Shown here in pieces: positions 1 to 8,487 of a DNA stretch of 49,247 nucleotides (positions are counted from its first letter, which is position 1; every line of letters begins with the position of its first letter). The notes under the pieces were generated by a model, which saw nothing but the letters and a program-made list of their open reading frames with translations, did no database searches and was not told the DNA's origin. The translations under genes were made by a program, and so were the position numbers. Source of the stretch: an uncultured Alphaproteobacteria bacterium (GTDB lineage Bacteria; Pseudomonadota; Alphaproteobacteria; UBA7985); NCBI GenBank assembly GCA_905479265.1, contig CAJQLX010000009.1, positions 64,564-113,810 on the forward strand, given 5' to 3'.

Positions 1-853
1 GCGCGATAGACTTGAATTCCATTTCTTCCAAAAACGCCCGCAGGGTTTCTTCGTCGTGGACTTCGTGCAGCAGGTCTTCCAGATCGGGCAAGTCAGGCAC
101 AGCCGTGTCGAGCCGAACCAGATCCCGCGAAACCCGCGCCAGATCAGCAAACTCGATCAGGTTTTCACGGCGCTTGTTCTGCTTGATCTCGCCGGCACGT
201 TCGAGCAGCACGTCGAGATCGCCATATTCGTTAATCAGCAGGGCTGCGGTCTTCACCCCAATGCCCGGAACACCCGGCACGTTATCGACGCTATCGCCAG
301 CCAAGGCTTGCACGTCCACCACGCGGTCCGGCCCGACCCCGAATTTCTCCACCACCTCATCATGGCGAATGGTGCGCTGCTTCATGGGGTCGTACATACA
401 GACCCGGTCATCAACCAACTGCATCAAGTCTTTGTCGGACGAGACAATCACAACGTCCAAACCAGCCTTTGCGCCAACTTGGGCGTAAGTTGCGATGATG
501 TCGTCCGCCTCAAAGCCATCCTTTTCGATGCACGACAAATTCAGCGCGCGCGTCGCATCACGCACGATGGGAAACTGTGGGCGCAAGTCTTCGGGCGGCG
601 CATCGCGATTGGCTTTGTACTGATCGTAAATCTTGTTCCGAAACGTCTCGCCCTTGGCGTCAAAAATGACCGCGAAATAGTCGTGCGCATGATCCTCGAC
701 CAACCGCAGCATCATGGTCATAAAACCACGAACCGCGCCAACGGGCGTACCGTCTGACCGCGTCAATGGCGGCAAAGCATGATATGCACGAAAGATATAA
801 GCCGATCCATCAACCAGATAGAGAGTGCGCCCCGTGTTCGCGTTTTCGTTCAC
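1..853 (-). CDS. polA: DNA polymerase I, N-terminal 5'-3' exonuclease part (partial)
   Basis: Reading the minus strand gives about 284 residues beginning NENANTGRTLYLVDGSAYIF after a GTG start. This is the FEN-like 5'-nuclease domain of PolA, which removes RNA primers and damaged strands. Visible metal-site motifs are VDGSAY, FDAKGETFRN, EADDIIAT and SSDKDLMQLV, followed by the helix-hairpin-helix GVPGIGVKTAA. The GTG at 853-851 is preferred because an in-frame stop lies just upstream and AAGGGG lies about 12 bases before it. The gene runs off the left edge, so the polymerase domain is not visible. Its start region overlaps the divergent secreted-protein gene by up to 29 bases. Confidence 0.93.
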   Translation of the reverse strand, partial: MNENANTGRTLYLVDGSAYIFRAYHALPPLTRSDGTPVGAVRGFMTMMLRLVEDHAHDYFAVIFDAKGETFRNKIYDQYKANRDAPPEDLRPQFPIVRDATRALNLSCIEKDGFEADDIIATYAQVGAKAGLDVVIVSSDKDLMQLVDDRVCMYDPMKQRTIRHDEVVEKFGVGPDRVVDVQALAGDSVDNVPGVPGIGVKTAALLINEYGDLDVLLERAGEIKQNKRRENLIEFADLARVSRDLVRLDTAVPDLPDLEDLLHEVHDEETLRAFLEEMEFKSIA

Positions 854-1391
854 CGCTTGTCATCCCCTTGGGTTTATCGCCGCTACACTAGCGTTTTGTG
901 GCGGCCTCTGGCTAGGCGCAGAAGCACGGGCGCAAACAGGTTTTGCACTGCAGGATGAGTTGAACGGTCAATTTGGGCCTTTGGCGTGGACAAATGAGCA
1001 TCGCTTCCCCACCCAATGCGACCCCCTTGCCCCGCCTGATCGCGCCTTTGAAGCATCGAACCTAAGCGCAGCAGTCCAAGCGCCTGCTTCGTTTATGATT
1101 GTTGAGGGCGAGGTTCTGGATATCTTTCAAGGCCGCAATCGATGGTTCATCAATTTTGGCCCAGACTTTCGCACTGATTTCACCGTATCCCTGCAGGACC
1201 GCCCGTTAAACATGGTGCGTCAGCGCTGGCCCCGGCCAGAGAACTGGATTGGGCAGCGCGTGCGGGTGCGGGGCTATGTTGATCTGTGGAATGGCCTATT
1301 TATCGAGTGGACCTTTCCCGAGCAGCTTTGTTTTATTGAGCCCGTCCCCTACAAACTTTCCAACGCGACAAACCAGAACGCAGGACAATGA
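825..1391 (+). CDS. Secreted OB-fold/nuclease-like hypothetical protein
   Basis: 188 residues. The N-terminus is hydrophobic and ends in an Ala-x-Ala site (EARAQ), which suggests Sec export. The rest carries a beta-rich module with VEGEVLDIFQGRNRWFINFG, a segment DFRTDFTVSL, then RVRVRGYVDLWNGLFIEW and a terminal PEQLCFI. This resembles the non-catalytic OB-fold region next to staphylococcal-nuclease-like domains in alphaproteobacterial proteins. The catalytic nuclease residues are not recognisable, so no enzyme activity is claimed. The start is GTG at 825, or more likely GTG at 834, which has GAGAG eight bases upstream; both overlap the start of polA. The stop overlaps the alr start (ATGA), so the two genes are translationally coupled. 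Confidence 0.7.
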   Translation: MRPVFAFSFTACHPLGFIAATLAFCGGLWLGAEARAQTGFALQDELNGQFGPLAWTNEHRFPTQCDPLAPPDRAFEASNLSAAVQAPASFMIVEGEVLDIFQGRNRWFINFGPDFRTDFTVSLQDRPLNMVRQRWPRPENWIGQRVRVRGYVDLWNGLFIEWTFPEQLCFIEPVPYKLSNATNQNAGQ

Positions 1392-2476
1392 CACCCTCAC
1401 ATCAACCCACGCTCACCATCAATCTGGGCGCCATCACACAGAATTGGCAGAAACTGAACGGCTTGAGCGCCTTGGGTTCCGCTGCGGTGATCAAGGCCAA
1501 TGCCTATGGCCTCGGGATGGAAGCTTGCGGTGTGGCCCTGCGAGACGCTGGCGCGACACGGTTCTTTGTTGCGACGTTGGATGAGGGGCGTGCCCTGCGG
1601 GAGACTTTGGGCGAAAAGCCGTGGATTGGCGTGCTGGAGGGGCTTTCAGAGGTCGCTGCGTTTCAAAAGCACGCCCTCACCCCTGTTCTCAACACGCTAG
1701 AGCAAGTGCAGGGGTGGCGGGGTCAAACCGACGTTGTGATCCACCTGGATACGGGCATGAACCGGCTGGGCCTGCTGCCCTCAGAACTGGCCGAAGCAGC
1801 ATCTTCGGACACGTGGAAGACGGCGCGCACAGCCTTACTGATGTCGCACTTGGCCAGCGCCGAAGAGCCGGCGAACCCCGCAAACCAAGCCCAGCTTGCA
1901 CGGTTTAAAGCGGGCATGGCGACGGCATCAAACCGCGCTTTTATCCCGTCGTTCATCAACAGCTCCGGCCACTTTCTGGGGCAAGACTTTCTGGATATTG
2001 GGCTGGGTCGTCCCGGCGTGGCCCTCTATGGCGGCAATCCCATGCCAGAGGCCAAAGCCAACCCGATGCATCCGGTCGTGGGGCTGAGCGCGCCACTGAT
2101 CCAGCTGCGAACCGTCGAAGCGGGGACGCCGGTTGGCTATGGTGGCACTTGGGTTGCCCAGCGCACAACGCAATTGGGCGTGATTGCCCTGGGCTACGCA
2201 GACGGTTGGCCGCGTGCGGCCTCAGATCGCGTGATGGTGCGCTTGGGCGGTCACCTGTGCCCACAAGTTGGACGGGTTTCCATGGATACCGCCGTGCTTG
2301 ACCTGACCGACGCACCCGCTGGCTTTCACCGAATGGGTGAGCCGGTGGAGGTCATCGGCGGCGACTTGACCCTTGAGCGGTTTGCCCAAGGATCGGGCAC
2401 CATCAACTATGAAATCCTGACCAGCCTTTCCCGCCGGGTAAAAAGGGCGTATCTCAGCCCTGAGCGGCAACAATGA
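1388..2476 (+). CDS. alr: Alanine racemase
   Basis: 362 residues; interconverts L- and D-alanine for peptidoglycan in the cytoplasm. The PLP-binding lysine is K36 in the motif AVIKANAYGLG, followed by the TIM-barrel segments HLDTGMNRLG and INSSGHFLG. The C-terminal beta domain carries the catalytic tyrosine region VGYGGTW and the ALGYADGWPR and VSMD motifs. Length matches the family. The ATG overlaps the previous stop by four bases and the mlaE-like gene follows after 19 bases, so it sits inside a plus-strand operon running towards radA. Confidence 0.95.
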   Translation: MTPSHQPTLTINLGAITQNWQKLNGLSALGSAAVIKANAYGLGMEACGVALRDAGATRFFVATLDEGRALRETLGEKPWIGVLEGLSEVAAFQKHALTPVLNTLEQVQGWRGQTDVVIHLDTGMNRLGLLPSELAEAASSDTWKTARTALLMSHLASAEEPANPANQAQLARFKAGMATASNRAFIPSFINSSGHFLGQDFLDIGLGRPGVALYGGNPMPEAKANPMHPVVGLSAPLIQLRTVEAGTPVGYGGTWVAQRTTQLGVIALGYADGWPRAASDRVMVRLGGHLCPQVGRVSMDTAVLDLTDAPAGFHRMGEPVEVIGGDLTLERFAQGSGTINYEILTSLSRRVKRAYLSPERQQ

Positions 2477-2495
2477 TGGGTGAGCGGGAGCCAGC

Positions 2496-3284
2496 GTGAA
2501 CTGGATTTTAGACGGACTTGCGAGAATAGGCGCCGGGCTGCTTAGTCTGCTGGCGAGCGTGGGCGCACGCACGCTGTTCGCGGGCCAAGCAAGCTGGCGC
2601 ATCGTTGCCCCGCCTTTTTACCCGCGCGTGTTCTTTGGCCAAATAGCCGAGTTTTTCTATTTCTCCCTCCCCGTTGTCGGGCTAACGGCGCTGTTCACCG
2701 GCATGGTTTTGGCGCTGCAGTCCTACACAGGTTTTGAGCGTTTCAGCGCCGAAGCGGCGGTGCCGCAGGTGGTCGCGTTGTCGATCGCCCGAGAGCTTGG
2801 GCCGGTTCTGGCCGGGTTGATGGTCTCCGGTCGCATGGGCGCAGCGATGGCCGCTGAGCTGGGGGCCATGCGGGTCACCGAACAAATCGATGCGTTGAGC
2901 ACGTTGCGCGTAGACCCCATGCGTTACCTTGTGGCACCGCGGATTCTTGCGGCAACGATTTCCCTGCCTCTGCTGGTTCTCGCCGCTGATATCATCGGCA
3001 TTCTGGGTGGGTATCTGGTCGCAGTGGGCCAACTTGGCTTTGATGGCCCGTTGTTCATCGCCAACGTCATGCGGTTTTTGACCGGTGGAGACTTGAGCAG
3101 CGGTCTGATTAAAGCCGCTGTCTTTGGTTACCTGATCGCTGTCATGGGGTGCTACCACGGGTTTACAGCCTCAGCAGGCGCGCAGGGTGTGGGGCGGGCC
3201 ACAACGTCAGCGGTGGTCTCTAGCGCCATCGCTATTCTGGCCTCAAACTTCCTGCTCACCGCCCTTTTGTTCGGGATCGTATGA
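2496..3284 (+). CDS. mlaE: MlaE/YrbE-type ABC transporter permease
   Basis: 262 residues with five or six hydrophobic segments. The family signature is clear around residues 95-150 (VALSIARELGPVLAGLMVSGRMGAA, AELGAMRVTEQIDAL). Family members form the inner-membrane part of a phospholipid or hydrophobic-compound transporter linked to outer-membrane lipid asymmetry. It starts at GTG 2496 behind GGGAG with five bases spacing. It overlaps the ATPase gene by four bases (ATGA). No MlaD-like MCE protein or MlaC-like periplasmic carrier is present in the window, so partners must be encoded elsewhere. Confidence 0.88.
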   Translation: MNWILDGLARIGAGLLSLLASVGARTLFAGQASWRIVAPPFYPRVFFGQIAEFFYFSLPVVGLTALFTGMVLALQSYTGFERFSAEAAVPQVVALSIARELGPVLAGLMVSGRMGAAMAAELGAMRVTEQIDALSTLRVDPMRYLVAPRILAATISLPLLVLAADIIGILGGYLVAVGQLGFDGPLFIANVMRFLTGGDLSSGLIKAAVFGYLIAVMGCYHGFTASAGAQGVGRATTSAVVSSAIAILASNFLLTALLFGIV

Positions 3285-4024
3285 TGAACGAGACCATTCT
3301 CCGCGTTCAGGATCTGAGCGTTACCCTTGGCGGCAAGTCCATCATCGAAAACCTCAACTTCGACGTTGCGCCGGGCGAAACACTGGCCTTGCTGGGCGGG
3401 TCCGGCACGGGGAAGTCCGTCACGCTGAAGACCATCCTCGGCCTGTTGCCCGCACAGAGCGGTACGATTGAGTTGGGCGGTGTCGATGTCTTTGCCGCCC
3501 GAGGGCGCGACGCGGCGCAAGCGCGGGCGCGGATTGGCATGCTGTTCCAAGGCGCGGCCTTGTTCGATTCCCTTTCCATTTGGGAAAACATCGCCTTTCG
3601 CCTGACACAAGCTGAGGGCATGGGCCGGAAAGCAGCACGCGAGCGCGCGCTGGCCATGCTGGAATCCGTCGGTCTGGACCCGGCTTTGGCAGACCGCAGG
3701 CCCGCAGACTTATCCGGTGGCCAGCAAAAGCGCGCAGGGCTTGCCCGCGCTTTGGCTGCTGAGCCCGAAATCCTGTTTTTCGACGAGCCGACAACCGGTC
3801 TTGACCCCATATCTGCCGGACTGATCGACAAACTGATGGCCGATACCATCGCGCGCACGGGTGCGGCTGCCGTGATGATTACGCACGACATCGCGTCGGT
3901 GCGCAAAGTCTGCCAGCGTGTTGCCTTTCTGCACAACGGCACCATCGGTTGGACCGGTCGCGTGGCTGAGCTTGATCGGAGTGACTTCGCACCGCTGCAT
4001 GCCTTTTTGACGGGACGCGACTAA
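3281..4024 (+). CDS. mlaF: MlaF-type ABC transporter ATPase
   Basis: 247 residues, a single ABC ATPase domain that energises the adjacent permease. Motifs in order: Walker A GGSGTGKSVT near residue 40, Q-loop MLFQGAALFDSL, ABC signature LSGGQQKRAGLARAL, Walker B ILFFDEPTTGLDP and H-loop MITHDI. The signature and the conserved LFDSL stretch are typical of Mla/Ttg2 ATPases rather than nutrient importers. It starts inside the permease stop codon and its own TAA is directly followed by the radA ATG. Confidence 0.9.
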   Translation: MMNETILRVQDLSVTLGGKSIIENLNFDVAPGETLALLGGSGTGKSVTLKTILGLLPAQSGTIELGGVDVFAARGRDAAQARARIGMLFQGAALFDSLSIWENIAFRLTQAEGMGRKAARERALAMLESVGLDPALADRRPADLSGGQQKRAGLARALAAEPEILFFDEPTTGLDPISAGLIDKLMADTIARTGAAAVMITHDIASVRKVCQRVAFLHNGTIGWTGRVAELDRSDFAPLHAFLTGRD

Positions 4025-5473
4025 ATGGCCAAAACGCGATCTCAATACGTCTGTCAGGAATGCGGCGCCGTTTCTTCGCGATGGTCGGGCAAATGCGAGC
4101 AGTGCGATTCATGGAACTCACTGGTCGAAGAAGCCGTTAGCGTCGGAACGCCGGGCGGATTGGGTAAAAAGAGTGGTGGTCGCGCAGCGGGCGCGGGCGG
4201 CGGCGCGGTGCTTAATCTGGTCGAGCTGACCGGCGCAGCAGACCCCCCGCCCCGGCTTCAGACCGGAGACGCGGAATTGGACCGGGTGACGGGCGGCGGA
4301 TTGGTGCCGGGTTCGGCACTGCTGATCGGCGGTGATCCGGGGATCGGGAAATCAACGCTGCTGCTGCAAACCGCAGCGAAGTTGGCGCGCGGCGACAATG
4401 GGCGAAAACCTGCGGTCGTTGCTTACGTCAGCGGAGAGGAATCCGTGGACCAAGTACGGCTGCGCGCTGAACGGCTGGAGGCCGCAGACGCGCCGGTGCA
4501 ACTGGCGTCGGGCACCGCCGTGCGAGACATCCTTTCAACCTTTGACGGACCGACCGCGCCGGATTTGCTGATCATAGATTCGATCCAGACCATGTATTTG
4601 GACACACTGGAATCCGCGCCGGGTACCGTGGCGCAAGTGCGTGGCTCCGCGCAGGAGCTCATCGGTCTGGCCAAGCGGCGCGGGACCGCACTGATCCTTG
4701 TCGGTCACGTCACCAAAGAAGGCTCCATCGCAGGGCCAAAGGTCGTCGAGCACATGGTCGATGCCGTCCTGCACTTTGAGGGCGAGCGCGGTCACCCGTT
4801 TCGGATCCTGCGCGCCATAAAAAATCGCTTTGGTCCGGCGGATGAAATTGGTGTCTACGAGATGGCTGGCGATGGCTTGGCCGCTGTGACAAACCCCAGC
4901 GCCTTGTTTTTGGGACAGCGCGGTGAGGGCGGCGGACCGGCCCCAAGCGGCACGGCTGTCTTTGCCGGTATCGAAGGCTCTCGCCCTGTGTTGGTTGAGA
5001 TCCAAGCCTTGGTTAACCCCTCGCCTCTGGGCACCCCGCGGCGGACCGTTGTTGGATGGGACACCGGACGGCTGGCGATGGTTCTTGCCGTATTGGAAAG
5101 CCGTTGCGGCATCAATTTCGCCAGTCAGGACGTGTTCCTGAACGTGGCCGGCGGCTTGCGCCTGACCGAGCCCGCGGCAGATTTAGCCGTAGCCGCCGCG
5201 CTGATCTCATCGATCGCCAAGCAACCTGTTCCCGGTGATACGGTCCTGTTCGGCGAGATCGGGCTGACCGGCGAAGTGCGGCCCGTGCCGCTGACCCCCC
5301 AACGCCTGAAAGAAGCAGAGAAGCTCGGCTTTGACAGTGTGGTTGCCCCCTTCCCACCCGCGCGCGGGAAATCCAAGCGCACCCGCTCCGCCCTGAATGA
5401 ACACCATACAAAGCACGTTACAGAGCTGACCGCCTTTTTAGGCGTTTCGCGCCGGGCCAAAGACGACGCTTAA
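4025..5473 (+). CDS. radA: DNA repair protein RadA
   Basis: 482 residues; a RecA-like ATPase that drives branch migration in recombination. The N-terminal zinc finger uses C10, C13, C24 and C27. A Walker A (GGDPGIGKSTLL) follows near residue 103, then the RadA-specific KNRFG motif (IKNRFGPADEIG), and a C-terminal Lon-protease-like domain ending near residue 480. The start codon abuts the stop of the ABC ATPase (TAAATG), which implies co-transcription. Length is normal for the family. Confidence 0.95.
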   Translation: MAKTRSQYVCQECGAVSSRWSGKCEQCDSWNSLVEEAVSVGTPGGLGKKSGGRAAGAGGGAVLNLVELTGAADPPPRLQTGDAELDRVTGGGLVPGSALLIGGDPGIGKSTLLLQTAAKLARGDNGRKPAVVAYVSGEESVDQVRLRAERLEAADAPVQLASGTAVRDILSTFDGPTAPDLLIIDSIQTMYLDTLESAPGTVAQVRGSAQELIGLAKRRGTALILVGHVTKEGSIAGPKVVEHMVDAVLHFEGERGHPFRILRAIKNRFGPADEIGVYEMAGDGLAAVTNPSALFLGQRGEGGGPAPSGTAVFAGIEGSRPVLVEIQALVNPSPLGTPRRTVVGWDTGRLAMVLAVLESRCGINFASQDVFLNVAGGLRLTEPAADLAVAAALISSIAKQPVPGDTVLFGEIGLTGEVRPVPLTPQRLKEAEKLGFDSVVAPFPPARGKSKRTRSALNEHHTKHVTELTAFLGVSRRAKDDA

Positions 5474-5586
5474 AACCCGGTATGACTTCACGATGCAGCG
5501 CGTCGTAAATAAGTCCTGTTTTCAATAGATACTGGTTTAGGCTAGATGTTGCATGAACTGATAAGAACCAAACGGTCAGAGCGCTT

Positions 5587-6240
5587 ATGAACTGGGTCGA
5601 TATAGCGATCATTTTTGTCATTGCCGTAACGAGCCTGTACTCCTTCATGTGGGGCTTCATTCGGCAGTTGCTGCTCATCGTGTGTTTTGGGGTTGGGTTG
5701 TACGTGGCCCTGACCTACCACGGGTTGGTCTATGAACAATTCACCAAGAATTGGGTCCAAAGCGAAACCATCGCGCAAGTGATTGCCGGCGGCTTGCTGT
5801 TCGTTGGCACTTTTGTCGTCGTGTCGATCCTGACCATTCCGCTGTTCAAACTGGTGCGCTCTCGCGCAATCCGTTTTCTGGACCACCTCACCGGCCTGTT
5901 CTTTGGGTTTGTTCTCGGTGGCGCAATCGCGTCGATTGCTTGGATCGCAACAGCGCTGACGTGGCAGCCGGCGGTTGACGACGCCAACATCAAAAATTCG
6001 CGGCTTCTGCCCTATGTTCACGTCGCTTCGCTGTCGATCCTTGGCGTTGCGGAGCGTGCGCCGTTTACACAAGATGACGACATCCAGCTCCTGATCCTCG
6101 ATGCTTGGCAAGCCCTGCGCGAAGCCGATCCTCGCCCAAAGCAGCGGAACGGCGTTGACTTACAGGCGAACGGCGGCTTGCGTTCCGTCGGTGGTGATGA
6201 CGCCATTGGAACGCTCATTTCAAGCACAGGAAACGAATAA
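5587..6240 (+). CDS. cvpA: CvpA family inner-membrane protein
   Basis: 217 residues with four hydrophobic segments in the first 125 residues, starting MNWVDIAIIFVIAVTSLYSFMWGF, which is the classic CvpA opening. The family is needed for colicin V production in E. coli and affects envelope robustness; its molecular role is not settled. The C-terminal third is hydrophilic. It follows radA after 113 bases, as in many alphaproteobacteria, but purF, the usual next gene, is absent and an SDR gene starts two bases after its stop. Confidence 0.88.
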   Translation: MNWVDIAIIFVIAVTSLYSFMWGFIRQLLLIVCFGVGLYVALTYHGLVYEQFTKNWVQSETIAQVIAGGLLFVGTFVVVSILTIPLFKLVRSRAIRFLDHLTGLFFGFVLGGAIASIAWIATALTWQPAVDDANIKNSRLLPYVHVASLSILGVAERAPFTQDDDIQLLILDAWQALREADPRPKQRNGVDLQANGGLRSVGGDDAIGTLISSTGNE

Positions 6241-6242
6241 AC

Positions 6243-7025
6243 ATGGGCCAGCTAGAAGGGCGTCTCGCGCTGATCACAGGCGGGACGCGGGGCATTGGCG
6301 AGGCGGTTGCGCAACGTTTCGCAGCCGAAGGTGCTGATATCATCGTTGCCGCCCGTACCAGCGAGGACTTGGAAGCCCTAGACGACGCCTTGCGCGCGCA
6401 GGGATACGACCGCGCCATCTTGGTCCCGTTCGACGTGTCGCGCCCTGAACCAGCCATCGAGCTTTCGAACATTGTGCATGAGCGGTTTGGTAAACTCGAT
6501 ATTCTCGTGTCCAACGCCGGGATGCTGGGAACCCTTATGCCCGTCGCACAAATGGACGCCGCTGAGTTCGACAAAATCATCGCAACCAACCTTTCGGCCC
6601 TGCAATACCAGCTCTATGCCTTCCACGATTTGCTGCGAGCATCAGACGCGGGTCGGTTGATTGCCGTGTCCAGTGGCGCAGCCCTGCACCCGCGCTCGTA
6701 CTGGTCACCCTATGGCGCGGCGAAAGCTGCGATGGAGTTTGTGCTCCAGTCCTACGTCAAGGAAATCAAAGGCACGCCCGTGCGAGCGAATATTGTTGAT
6801 CCGGGCCGAATCCGCACCACCATGCGCGCCGACGCCTACCCCGGTGAAGACCCGAAAACGCTGCCCGAGCCATCCTGCATCACCGGCACGTTTGTCCGCC
6901 TTGCCCTGCCCTCGTGCAGCGCAAACGGGGAGCGTTTTACCGCAGAGATCGAAGACTGGTCGCCCCAAGCCGGCGACGAAGACCGCTGGCAAAAGCTGGC
7001 CAGCGGCGCGTATATCCCCGGCTAA
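6243..7025 (+). CDS. Short-chain dehydrogenase/reductase
   Basis: 260 residues, a Rossmann-fold NAD(P)-dependent oxidoreductase. The cofactor motif TGGTRGIG is near residue 12, NAG lies in the middle (VSNAGML), then the active-site serine region VSSGAAL and the catalytic YGAAK pair. The downstream DPGRIRTTM segment is normal for classical SDRs. The substrate is unknown. The gene begins two bases after cvpA and converges on der with only eight bases between stops. SDRs of this type often follow purF in alphaproteobacteria; here purF is missing from the slot. Confidence 0.88.
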   Translation: MGQLEGRLALITGGTRGIGEAVAQRFAAEGADIIVAARTSEDLEALDDALRAQGYDRAILVPFDVSRPEPAIELSNIVHERFGKLDILVSNAGMLGTLMPVAQMDAAEFDKIIATNLSALQYQLYAFHDLLRASDAGRLIAVSSGAALHPRSYWSPYGAAKAAMEFVLQSYVKEIKGTPVRANIVDPGRIRTTMRADAYPGEDPKTLPEPSCITGTFVRLALPSCSANGERFTAEIEDWSPQAGDEDRWQKLASGAYIPG

Positions 7026-7033
7026 GCCAGCGC

Positions 7034-8437
7034 TTACTTCTTTTTGGAGTAGGGGTTCTGACCAGCCCGCAGCAACAAGCGGATTGGCGTACCCCACAAG
7101 TCAAAATCTTCGCGCAAGGCATTAATCAAATAGCCCTGATACGAGCCCGGCAACTCCGACACCCGCGAACCAAAAACCGCAAAGGTCGGCGGCCGGGATT
7201 TTACCTGTGTTGCATAGCGCAGCTTGATCCGACGTCCTGCAACCAATGGGGGCGGGTGGCGGTCCGTGTGGTAGGTCAACCACTTGTTCAGCAGGGCCGT
7301 CGACAAGCGCGTTGACCACGTCTTCCGCGCTTCAAAGGCCGTTTCCAGCACCCGGTCGAGGTTATAGCCCTCAAGCCCAGAAAGCGGCATGGTGATCACG
7401 CCCTTGGCTTGAGCCAAAGATGTTTGCAGCCGGTCACTCAATCGGCCCATGACCGCGGCAGGGTCTTTGACCTTGTCGAATTTGTTAACACCGATGATCA
7501 GCGCCCGGCCCTCTTCCAGCACCTGGCGGGCGATGGTCAGGTCTTGGCGGTCAAGCACGCCGTCAGAGTCAAGCAGCAGCAAAACCACTTCGGCAAAGCG
7601 AATGGCGCGCAGCGTGTCCTGATTGGACATGGTTTCAAGCTTGTCTTTAACGTGGGCTTTGCGCCGCAAGCCAGCGGTGTCCCACAGCCGGATCCCGCGA
7701 TCCTTCCACGTTAAATCCACCACAATCGCATCGCGCGTGATGCCGGCCTCTGGCCCTGTCAGCAGTCGATCTTGGCCCAACAATCGGTTGATCAGCGTCG
7801 ATTTGCCGACGTTTGGACGTCCTGCGACCACCAAGTGCAAAGGGCGGTTTGGCTTAATTTCGTAAGACCGGCCATCTTCGGCTTCTTCGGCCTCTTGCGC
7901 AGCATTCAAGTTCAGGCCGTCATCGACCTCCTCCACCTGCGGCGCTTCAGCAACGCGCTGCACCAAGTCCGTAAACAGACTGCCCAGACCATCGCCGTGC
8001 TCCGCCGACAGCGGATGCACATCGCCGTGGCCAAGGCTGTAAGCGTCCAGCACACCGGCGGTCCCCGCGCGGCCTTCGCATTTGTTGGCGATAACCCACG
8101 TCTCGATCCCAGCCGTCCGCAGCCATTTGGAAAAATGCTCGTCCGTCGGCGTGATCCCCACCCGCGCATCAATCATGAACAGCGCCAGGTCGGCATGCCC
8201 CAAGGCCTGTTCGGTCTGTTGACGCATGCGTGCGGCGAGGCTGTCATCGAAGGCTTCTTCCAGCCCAGCGGTGTCAAGAACGCGAAAGCTGATGCCGCCA
8301 ATCTTCGCCTCTCCCTCACGCCAATCCCGCGTCACGCCGGGTTCGTCGTGAACGATGGCGCGCTTGCGACCGATCAGCTTGTTGAAGAGTGTCGATTTGC
8401 CGACATTGGGTCGGCCGATGAGAGCTACAGTAAACAT
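7034..8437 (-). CDS. der: Ribosome-assembly GTPase Der (EngA)
   Basis: 467 residues with two tandem GTPase domains and a C-terminal KH-like domain; acts in 50S subunit maturation. The first domain has GRPNVGKSTLFNK, DTAGLEE and NKCEG; the second has GRPNVGKSTLINR, DTAGLRRK and NKFD. The protein ends in a lysine-rich tail, as usual. It is the last gene of the yfgM-bamB-der order also known from E. coli, with a 50-base gap after bamB. Confidence 0.96.
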   Translation of the reverse strand: MFTVALIGRPNVGKSTLFNKLIGRKRAIVHDEPGVTRDWREGEAKIGGISFRVLDTAGLEEAFDDSLAARMRQQTEQALGHADLALFMIDARVGITPTDEHFSKWLRTAGIETWVIANKCEGRAGTAGVLDAYSLGHGDVHPLSAEHGDGLGSLFTDLVQRVAEAPQVEEVDDGLNLNAAQEAEEAEDGRSYEIKPNRPLHLVVAGRPNVGKSTLINRLLGQDRLLTGPEAGITRDAIVVDLTWKDRGIRLWDTAGLRRKAHVKDKLETMSNQDTLRAIRFAEVVLLLLDSDGVLDRQDLTIARQVLEEGRALIIGVNKFDKVKDPAAVMGRLSDRLQTSLAQAKGVITMPLSGLEGYNLDRVLETAFEARKTWSTRLSTALLNKWLTYHTDRHPPPLVAGRRIKLRYATQVKSRPPTFAVFGSRVSELPGSYQGYLINALREDFDLWGTPIRLLLRAGQNPYSKKK

Positions 8438-8487
8438 GATTCACGCCTTGTACGCGACGCGCAGAAAAATACTACTGTTCCAGCCCG

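Noticed and set aside
56-757. Plus-strand open frame opposite polA
   Set aside because: The minus-strand frame encodes a recognisable 5' nuclease domain.
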